A stretch of 10,017 nt of DNA. Origin: an uncultured Collinsella sp. (GTDB lineage: Bacteria; Actinomycetota; Coriobacteriia; Coriobacteriales; Coriobacteriaceae). A program made the translations under genes and the position numbers. Shown here piece by piece: positions 1 to 4,438 of the stretch. The notes under the pieces were generated by a model. That model saw nothing but the letters and a program-made list of their open reading frames with translations. It did not search any database and was not told where the DNA came from. Location: NCBI GenBank assembly GCA_900545615.1, contig UQZM01000064.1:1-10017 (forward strand), in the 5' to 3' direction. Each line of letters opens with the position of its first letter. Within the stretch, counting starts at the first letter, position 1.

Positions 1-323
1 GCAACGCGGATGGCGTGGATACACTGGTGTTCGACGAGGTCGATGCTGGTGTCGGCGGCTCTACGGCGCGTGCGCTCGCGGGCGTGCTGGCAAATCTCGC
101 CGCTACGCATCAGGTGATTGTCGTAACCCACTTGGCGCAGGTCGCCGTCATGGCTGACAAGCATTATGTTGTCAGCAAGGAACCGGGCGATGTTCCCCAG
201 ACGCATTTGGACGAGGTAACCGGCGAAGCGCGTACCGCCGAGATCGCCCGCATGTTGAGCGGCGATCAATCGGAGGCAAGCTTGGCCCACGCAAAGCAGA
301 TGCTCAAAGAAGCTCGAGGTTAG
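1..323 (+). CDS. recN: DNA repair ATPase RecN, C-terminal part
   Basis: This is the 3' end of a gene whose start lies outside the window. The reading frame is open from position 3 to the TAG at 321-323, giving about 106 residues. Visible motifs are the Walker B and D-loop stretch TLVFDEVDAGVGGSTA and, about 35 residues later, the H-loop-like VVTHLAQVAVMAD. Both are hallmarks of the RecN C-terminal ATPase half. RecN is an SMC-like cytoplasmic ATPase that acts early in recombinational repair of double-strand breaks. The C-terminal tail (EIARMLSG followed by an Ala/Lys-rich helix) also fits the family. The gene runs toward the regulator on the opposite strand. The family call is firm; the N-terminal half cannot be assessed here. 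Confidence 0.93.
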   Translation, partial: NADGVDTLVFDEVDAGVGGSTARALAGVLANLAATHQVIVVTHLAQVAVMADKHYVVSKEPGDVPQTHLDEVTGEARTAEIARMLSGDQSEASLAHAKQMLKEARG

Positions 324-342
324 GTCGTATCAGCGGTGTTGA

Positions 343-373
343 TGGGACAAAATAGACTGAAATTTTTGTCCCA
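343..373. terminator. Inverted repeat between convergent recN and rpiR, possible bidirectional terminator
   Basis: TGGGACAAAA (343-352) pairs perfectly with TTTTGTCCCA (364-373) around an 11-nt loop. It sits between two convergent stop codons, 20 bases after the recN stop and 10 bases from the regulator stop. The A-run and T-run lie inside the stem rather than after it, so this is not a textbook intrinsic terminator. It could instead be a small dispersed palindromic element. Location is the main support. Confidence 0.5.
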
Positions 374-382
374 CTACGCGTT

Positions 383-1240
383 TTACTCAACGACCTTATC
401 CGGCTGGATGAGCTCCTCGTAGTAGCTGATATGTTCGCGAGCGTCTTCAATCTCGGGCAGCAGGAAGTTGTAGATGACTTCGATGATCATCGTGGCACTG
501 ATCTTAGAGAACGCAAAGTCGCCTGTCGTCAGCAGCGCTTCGTGGTTGACGGTATTAAAAGTGTAGTCTGCCAGACGCGCGAGCGGGGATTTGCTGTCGC
601 TGCTGATGACGACTACGGTTGCGCCGCAGTTGCGAGCCGCTTTTGCCATGCGATTCAGTCGGCGCGATTTGCCGGAGTTTGAGATTAGCACGATGACGTC
701 ACCCGGGCGCAACGTGAGCGCAAAGCCGATTGATGTCTCGCTAATGGTGCTCACCATGCAGCGCAGGCCCAGCTGCGAAAACTTAAACGTCGCATCGAGC
801 GCGACCGCGTTCGTATTGCCCACAGCTGCAAACTCAATAACCCCTGCATGCTTAAGGGCATGCACAACAGCCGCCAGCGTATCGTGGTCGATCCCGTCGA
901 TGGTCGCATTAAGCTCGCTCACCTTGGCAGCCAGGATGTTCTTAAGGCTCTGCTCCATGTTGTCGAGCGATACCTCGTCGGTCAGGCCCTCGTTGCGCTG
1001 ACTCTCCAAGTCGCGCGCCAACGAAAACTGAAAGCTGCGGAAGCTGCCAAAGCCAAGCTTGCGGCAGAAGCGCGAAACGGTCGCCTCGGACGTGGCGGCG
1101 GCGCGCGAGAGCTGAGCCGCCGTGAGGCGTGGCGCCTCGGACTGGTGCTCCAATATATAGTCGACAATGCGCTGCTCGGACTCGCTGTATCCCTGATGGG
1201 TACTAATGAGGGAAAGTGCGCTCTTGCTACTATCGGTCAT
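383..1240 (-). CDS. RpiR/MurR-family transcriptional regulator (HTH + SIS domain)
   Basis: The 285-residue protein has an N-terminal RpiR-type helix-turn-helix (about residues 1-78; helix pair 40-62, containing SEATVSRFCRKLGF). A SIS fold follows at about 125-250, with the phosphosugar-loop signature ISNSGKS at 186-192. The first SIS loop reads GNTNA (141-145) rather than the more usual GxGxS. Family members are cytoplasmic DNA-binding repressors or activators that respond to sugar phosphates. Divergent placement next to fruA suggests that it controls the fructose PTS, with fructose-1-phosphate or a related ester as effector; this is inferred. I chose the ATG at 1240 because AGGAG lies 6 bases upstream. 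The in-frame ATG at 1288 has no ribosome site and sits against a -10 box (TATACT, 1294-1289), so it would precede the transcript start. Confidence 0.88.
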   Translation of the reverse strand: MTDSSKSALSLISTHQGYSESEQRIVDYILEHQSEAPRLTAAQLSRAAATSEATVSRFCRKLGFGSFRSFQFSLARDLESQRNEGLTDEVSLDNMEQSLKNILAAKVSELNATIDGIDHDTLAAVVHALKHAGVIEFAAVGNTNAVALDATFKFSQLGLRCMVSTISETSIGFALTLRPGDVIVLISNSGKSRRLNRMAKAARNCGATVVVISSDSKSPLARLADYTFNTVNHEALLTTGDFAFSKISATMIIEVIYNFLLPEIEDAREHISYYEELIQPDKVVE

Positions 1241-1288
1241 GGATGGCTCCTGGTTGGCATGAAAATCGGACTCGTTTTGTAATGTCAT

Positions 1289-1294
1289 AGTATA
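1289..1294 (-). promoter_or_regulatory. Candidate -10 box of the RpiR-family gene
   Basis: Read on the minus strand this is TATACT, five of six matches to TATAAT, about 48 bases upstream of the chosen start codon. I see no good -35 at 16-18 bases (TATCTT at 17), so the promoter is weak or depends on an activator. Transcription from it would begin near 1282. Confidence 0.4.
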
Positions 1295-1341
1295 GGGGGA
1301 TTTTCAATTACAAGATACACCTTGCCGTTTCAAGTGTTGAT

Positions 1342-1370
1342 GGTAAACTTTCACTTACCGTTTACGGTTA
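1342..1370. promoter_or_regulatory. Nested dyads in the rpiR-fruA divergent control region
   Basis: Three overlapping dyads are packed into 29 bases: GGTAA (1342-1346) with TTACC (1355-1359), GTAAAC (1343-1348) with GTTTAC (1360-1365), and ACCG-TTTA-CGGT (1357-1368). They lie between the divergent genes, where an operator would be expected. No specific protein can be assigned. Confidence 0.35.
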
Positions 1371-1385
1371 TGAAAGAACCTTTCA
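1371..1385. promoter_or_regulatory. Candidate operator, perfect dyad TGAAAG-AAC-CTTTCA
   Basis: The two 6-base arms are exact reverse complements around a 3-base spacer. The site is in the divergent region between the RpiR-family regulator and fruA. Partly matching 15-mers lie upstream of ptsH (3953-3967) and the second fruK (7300-7314), each 11 of 15 identical to this one. Binding by the adjacent regulator is an inference from position and recurrence. Confidence 0.45.
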
Positions 1386-1407
1386 CCGGAGAATTGCGCC
1401 TTGTCTC

Positions 1408-1436
1408 TTCTCACGCGGACGGTAGGTTGGTATCTT
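1408..1436 (+). promoter_or_regulatory. Candidate fruA promoter
   Basis: TTCTCA (1408-1413) and TATCTT (1431-1436) are separated by exactly 17 bases and each matches its sigma-70-type consensus at four of six positions. Transcription would start near 1443, leaving a leader of about 70 bases with two GC-rich dyads. The boxes are modest and no other pair in the region looked better. Confidence 0.33.
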
Positions 1437-1475
1437 TCAGTTGTGGAAAAGCGCGCAAGGACGCGCGTGTAGGGG

Positions 1476-1491
1476 AGCGCCCGCGGGCGCT
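1476..1491 (+). other. GC-rich perfect palindrome in the fruA leader
   Basis: AGCGCCCGCGGGCGCT is a perfect 16-base palindrome ending 9 bases before the fruA ribosome site (AAGGAGG, 1501-1507). A second small dyad, GCGCG (1451-1455) with CGCGC (1462-1466), lies just upstream. In RNA these could fold next to the ribosome site and affect translation or 5' stability. No U-run follows, so it is not a terminator. Confidence 0.4.
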
Positions 1492-1512
1492 GTACTCAAG
1501 AAGGAGGGACAC

Positions 1513-3522
1513 ATGGCTAAGTTTGACATCATCGCCGCGACCGGTTGCCCGACCGGCATTGCGCACACCTTCATGGCGAAGGAGGCGCTGGAGAAGGCAG
1601 CTGCCGAGCGAGGTCTGACCATTAAGGTCGAGACTCATGGCCAGGTCGGTGTCGAGAACGAGCTCACGAAGGGTGAGATCGCCGGTGCCAAGGCCGTCGT
1701 CGTCGCAGCCGACAAGGATGTCCAGGCTGAGCGTTTCGCCGGTAAGCCCATGGTTTCCGTCGGCGTTTCCAAGGCCCTGTCCGTCGAGGCCGCCGGAAAG
1801 CTGATCGACCGCGCGCTCGCCGCCAAGGGCGACGACACGGTTGCTGCTGCCGCCGATGTCGAGGACGAGGTCGAGGAGAAGGAGTCCATCGGCCACATCA
1901 TCTATAAGCACCTCATGAACGGCGTCAGCCACATGCTGGTCTTCGTCGTTGCCGGTGGTGTTCTGACCGCCATTTCGTTCCTGTGGGGCATCACGTCCTT
2001 CGATTCGACGGCTGCCGACTACAACAGCTTTGCCGCGATGCTCAAGATCATCGGCGGCATCGCCATGAACCTCATGGTTCCGGTGCTCTCCGCTTACATC
2101 GCCGAGTCCATCGGCAAGCGCCCGGCGCTCGTCCCCGGTTTTGTTGCCGGTATGATCGCTATCCAGGGCCTGCCTGTTAACGCCGATACCGGCATGATCG
2201 ACGCCGGTGGTGCCGGCGTGGGCTTTGGCTTCCTGGGCGGCATCGTCGGCGGCTTCCTCGCTGGCTATGTCATTCTGCTGCTCGAGAAGGTCTTTGCCGG
2301 CTTGCCCAAGAACCTGGACGGCCTTAAGGCTATCTTCCTGTACCCGCTGTTCTCGACGGCTATCGTCGGCCTGGTCATGCTCGGCATTTCCGGCCCCATG
2401 GCTGCCATCAACACCGCCATGATGGACTTCCTCAAGGGCCTGTCCGCCTCTGGCGCCGTCGTCCTGGGTCTTGCCATCGGCTGCATGTGCGCCTTTGACA
2501 TGGGCGGCCCGGTCAACAAGGCTGCTTACGTCACCGGTACCGCTATGCTCACCGAGGCCCTGGCCGCCGGTGTCGGCACCGACACCTACAACTTCGGCAC
2601 CAACTTCATGGCTGCCGTCTCCGCCGCTTGCATCGTTCCGCCGCTGATCACCACCTTCGCCGTCGTTGTCGGCAAGAAGTACTTCAGCCAGGAGGATCAC
2701 GACGCCGGTGTCGTCAACCTCATCCTTGGTTGCACCCACATCACCGAGGGCGCCATTCCGTTCATGACCAAGAACATCTGGCCCGTCATGCCCATCATGA
2801 TGCTCGGTTCCTCCATCGCTTCGATCCTGACCATCATGTTCAACGTTCACGATCCGGCGCCTCACGGTGGCTTCCTGGTCCTGCCCGTTGTCGAGAATGG
2901 TCCGCTGTGGGTCCTCGCGATCCTCATCGGCGCTGTGGTCGGTGGCATCCTGTTCGTGGCCTTCAAGAAGTACGACTTCGAGAAGAACCAGAAGGCAGCT
3001 CCCGCCGCCGCTGCTCAGCCGGTCGAGGCCCCCAAGGCCGCTGCCGTCGAGGCCCCCAAGGCCGAGGCTGCCGACTTCGTGAAGGTCGAGAACGTCTTTG
3101 TCGCCGAGGACTTCGCTTCTCGTGACGAGGCTCTGAGCTTTGTCTCCAACCAGGCCGTCAAGGCCGGTGTCGCGAGCGACGCCGATGCCGTGATGAACGC
3201 CTTCCTGGCCCGCGAGGCCGAGGGTACCACGGGCATGATGGAGGGCTTCGCCATTCCGCATGCCAAGTCCGATGCCATTACCGAGGCTGCCGTTATCGTC
3301 GTCAAGGACGACTCCGGCGTCACCGGTTGGGACACCATGGACGGCGCTCCCGTCAACGTGGCTATCGCCCTGCTCATCCCCGGTGCCCAGGCTGGCACCA
3401 CGCATCTCAAGATTCTGTCCAAGGTCGCCGAGGCGCTCATGGACGAGGACTTCCGTGCCACCGTCAAGGGTTCCACCAACGCCGCCGAGATCGCCAAGAC
3501 GATCAACGCCCGCCTGGTCTAA
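1513..3522 (+). CDS. fruA: Fructose-type PTS permease, fused EIIB-EIIC-EIIA
   Basis: The 669-residue membrane protein imports and phosphorylates fructose, normally giving fructose-1-phosphate. EIIB comes first (about 1-100) with the phosphocysteine C12 in ATGCPTGIAHTFMA. EIIC (about 120-490) has multiple hydrophobic spans and the family motifs DMGGPVNKAA (from D329) and TEGAIPF (around E412). An Ala/Pro-rich linker (about 494-520) leads to EIIA, with the phosphohistidine H583 in GFAIPHAKS. All phosphotransfer residues are present. The ATG at 1513 follows AAGGAGG by 5 bases; a longer TTG-initiated frame would add 24 residues with no EIIB homology. The B-C-A order differs from A-B-C proteins such as Bacillus FruA. 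It is divergent from the RpiR-type regulator and has its own terminator. Strong family call; mannose or another hexose cannot be excluded as an extra substrate. Confidence 0.93.
   Translation: MAKFDIIAATGCPTGIAHTFMAKEALEKAAAERGLTIKVETHGQVGVENELTKGEIAGAKAVVVAADKDVQAERFAGKPMVSVGVSKALSVEAAGKLIDRALAAKGDDTVAAAADVEDEVEEKESIGHIIYKHLMNGVSHMLVFVVAGGVLTAISFLWGITSFDSTAADYNSFAAMLKIIGGIAMNLMVPVLSAYIAESIGKRPALVPGFVAGMIAIQGLPVNADTGMIDAGGAGVGFGFLGGIVGGFLAGYVILLLEKVFAGLPKNLDGLKAIFLYPLFSTAIVGLVMLGISGPMAAINTAMMDFLKGLSASGAVVLGLAIGCMCAFDMGGPVNKAAYVTGTAMLTEALAAGVGTDTYNFGTNFMAAVSAACIVPPLITTFAVVVGKKYFSQEDHDAGVVNLILGCTHITEGAIPFMTKNIWPVMPIMMLGSSIASILTIMFNVHDPAPHGGFLVLPVVENGPLWVLAILIGAVVGGILFVAFKKYDFEKNQKAAPAAAAQPVEAPKAAAVEAPKAEAADFVKVENVFVAEDFASRDEALSFVSNQAVKAGVASDADAVMNAFLAREAEGTTGMMEGFAIPHAKSDAITEAAVIVVKDDSGVTGWDTMDGAPVNVAIALLIPGAQAGTTHLKILSKVAEALMDEDFRATVKGSTNAAEIAKTINARLV
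3022..3064 (+). repeat. Short direct repeat encoding the IIC-IIA linker
   Basis: A 19-base unit, GTCGAGGCCCCCAAGGCCG, occurs at 3022-3040 and again at 3046-3064, a 24-base period that keeps the reading frame. It encodes two copies of VEAPKA in the Ala/Pro linker of FruA. It looks like an in-frame linker expansion rather than a mobile element. Confidence 0.75.
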
Positions 3523-3557
3523 TCCCACGGTACGCGAATAACATCGCCCCCTGTAAT

Positions 3558-3594
3558 AAAGGCGAGGACTCCACCCGGAGCCCCCGCCTTTTTT
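3558..3594 (+). terminator. Intrinsic terminator of fruA
   Basis: AAAGGCG (3558-3564) pairs with CGCCTTT (3585-3591). An inner CTCC/GGAG stem (3569-3572/3577-3580) closes on a 4-base loop, with a small internal bulge between the stems. A run of six T follows (3589-3594). It lies about 35 bases after the fruA stop and separates fruA from ptsH. Confidence 0.85.
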
Positions 3595-3599
3595 CATTC

Positions 3600-3684
3600 C
3601 CTTCTGTAAGTTGCGGTGAAATAGGGACTGTTTAAACGTTTCAACCGCAAAATCAGTCCCTATTTCACCGCAACTTACAGAAGG
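3600..3684. repeat. Perfect 31-bp inverted repeat with 23-base loop
   Basis: Arm 3600-3630 begins CCTTCTGTAAGTTGCGG and ends GGGACTG. It is the exact reverse complement of 3654-3684. The loop (3631-3653) contains TTTCAACCGCAA (3639-3650), which equals the right-arm segment TTTCACCGCAA (3663-3673) with one added A. It begins 6 bases after the fruA terminator T-run and has no U-tract of its own. It resembles a non-autonomous palindromic intergenic element (REP- or MITE-like), but no transposase or target duplication is visible, so the class is uncertain. Confidence 0.85.
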
Positions 3685-3781
3685 ACATAGGGGGAACTGC
3701 CCATTGAGTCTTTGTCGCGAACAGATCCTCAGCCAGAATTCCGTTCCGCCGATATTGCTCTGGACCGACCGGGTTTCCGCA

Positions 3782-3910
3782 GCTCGCCCGCCGGGCGGGG
3801 CGATTAAGTTTGTCGTGAGTTCCGCACGCAAAGGAAAGCACTTAATGTGCTTTCCGTCTTGCGCAGGACTGTAGAGCAGCAAACTTAACCGTCCCGCCCG
3901 GCGGGCGAGC
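3782..3910. repeat. GC-rich inverted repeat, 31-nt arms with nested hairpins
   Basis: Arms 3782-3812 and 3880-3910 match at 29 of 31 positions, plus one G-T pair (3800/3892) and one mismatch (3803/3889). The outer part is very GC-rich (GCTCGCCCGCCGGGCGGG) and the inner part AT-rich (TTAAGTTTG). Inside are CGCAA/TTGCG (3827-3831/3859-3863) and a perfect 9-bp hairpin GGAAAGCAC/GTGCTTTCC (3833-3841/3847-3855). The whole 129 bases could fold as one long structure. Nothing like a U-run follows. A palindromic mobile remnant or a structured RNA are both possible. Confidence 0.82.
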
Positions 3911-3952
3911 GCAGGGATACGACATCTGTCCAACAATTCGTGTGAAACACAA

Positions 3953-3980
3953 TGAAAAACCGTTTGATGTGAGTTAATAT
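3953..3980 (+). promoter_or_regulatory. Candidate ptsH promoter with operator-like site
   Basis: TAATAT (3975-3980) is a good -10 box, 67 bases before the ptsH start. No good -35 lies at 16-18 bases. That slot is instead occupied by TGAAAAACCGTTTGA (3953-3967), which matches the fruA-upstream dyad at 11 of 15 positions. This would suit a promoter controlled by a protein bound in the -35 region. The -10 call is reasonable; the operator is inferred. Confidence 0.42.
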
Positions 3981-4047
3981 AAACAACGTCGTGAATCTGA
4001 CTCCTGCCACATGCATGACAGGGGTTAAACACAAAAAGGAGTCAACT

Positions 4048-4311
4048 ATGGTTTCTGAGAAGGCTACCCTCGTTAATCCTCAGGGTCTGCACATGCGTCC
4101 GGCTGGTCTGTTCGCCTCCACCATGGGCAAGTACGCCTGTGACGTGACGGTCGTTACCCCCGAGAAGGAGGTCAACGGCAAGTCCCCGATGGCCCTCATG
4201 GCTGCTGGTATCCCCTGCGGTACCGAGGTCGAGGTCAAGTGCGACGGCGCTGACGAGGCCGAGGCTCTGGCTGCTGCCATCGAGCTCATCAAGAGCGGTC
4301 TTGGCGAGTAG
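4048..4311 (+). CDS. ptsH: Phosphocarrier protein HPr
   Basis: The 87-residue soluble protein carries phosphate from Enzyme I to the IIA domains of PTS permeases. The active-site histidine is H15 in NPQGLHMRPAG, and the length is normal for HPr (about 85-90). S46, in NGKSPMALMAAGI, matches the site that HPr kinase/phosphorylase modifies in Gram-positive bacteria. This suggests regulatory phosphorylation is possible, although no kinase gene is in the window. The ATG at 4048 is preceded by AAGGAG with a 6-base gap; an upstream in-frame TTG would add 19 unrelated residues and lacks a ribosome site. It lies upstream of ptsI, separated by a terminator-like hairpin, so HPr may be made in excess over Enzyme I. 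Confidence 0.96.
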   Translation: MVSEKATLVNPQGLHMRPAGLFASTMGKYACDVTVVTPEKEVNGKSPMALMAAGIPCGTEVEVKCDGADEAEALAAAIELIKSGLGE

Positions 4312-4356
4312 AACTCAAACGGGTCGCATGTTGAACAACTAAGTTCATATTTGGGG

Positions 4357-4392
4357 GCGCAGTGACCTGTTGTAAGGTAGCTGCGCTCTTTT
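4357..4392 (+). terminator. Terminator or attenuator between ptsH and ptsI
   Basis: GCGCAG (4357-4362) pairs with CTGCGC (4381-4386). One wobble pair and one mismatch follow, then ACCT/AGGT (4365-4368/4375-4378) around a 6-base loop. The tail is TCTTTT (4387-4392). It lies 45 bases after the ptsH stop. With ptsI on the same strand 46 bases further on, partial termination would lower ptsI relative to ptsH. Confidence 0.7.
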
Positions 4393-4419
4393 GTCATGGA
4401 TATGGCAAAACGCTTTATC
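4391..4419 (+). promoter_or_regulatory. Possible separate promoter for ptsI
   Basis: TTGTCA (4391-4396) matches the -35 consensus at five of six positions and begins in the T-run of the ptsH terminator. A 17-base spacer leads to TTTATC (4414-4419), only a weak -10. If used, transcription would begin near 4426, leaving a very short leader before ptsI. Confidence 0.33.
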
Positions 4420-4438
4420 ACATGACACGGAGAGAGGA

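Larger units (their letters stand above)
3523..4047. other. 525-base gene-free interval between fruA and ptsH
   Basis: In order this interval holds the fruA terminator, a perfect 31-bp inverted repeat (3600-3684), 97 bases with no feature I can recognise (3685-3781), a second GC-rich inverted repeat with nested hairpins (3782-3910), and the ptsH promoter and leader (3911-4047). I see no convincing coding frame, tRNA or transposase gene. The long antisense open frame across it mirrors biased codon use and reads through both repeats. Confidence 0.7.

Noticed and set aside
848..1282. Plus-strand open frame opposite the regulator
   Set aside because: The RpiR HTH and SIS motifs are clear on the minus strand; this frame has no motif and no ribosome site.
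3022..3064. Direct repeat considered as a CRISPR unit
   Set aside because: There are only two copies with a 5-base gap, inside the FruA coding frame, so it encodes a protein linker repeat.
3782..3910. Second inverted repeat considered as the terminator of fruA or as a riboswitch for ptsH
   Set aside because: fruA already has a terminator at 3558-3594, no U-run follows this repeat, and it lies upstream of the likely ptsH transcript start. No known riboswitch consensus was recognised.
3600..3910. The two inverted repeats considered as the two ends of one insertion sequence
   Set aside because: Their arm sequences are unrelated, the 97 bases between them hold no transposase, and no flanking target duplication was seen.
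1411..4032. Open frame of 873 codons on the minus strand across fruA
   Set aside because: It is the antisense shadow of the strongly codon-biased fruA gene, reads through the terminator and both inverted repeats, is rich in Gly/Asp/His/Leu without any domain, and has no ribosome site.
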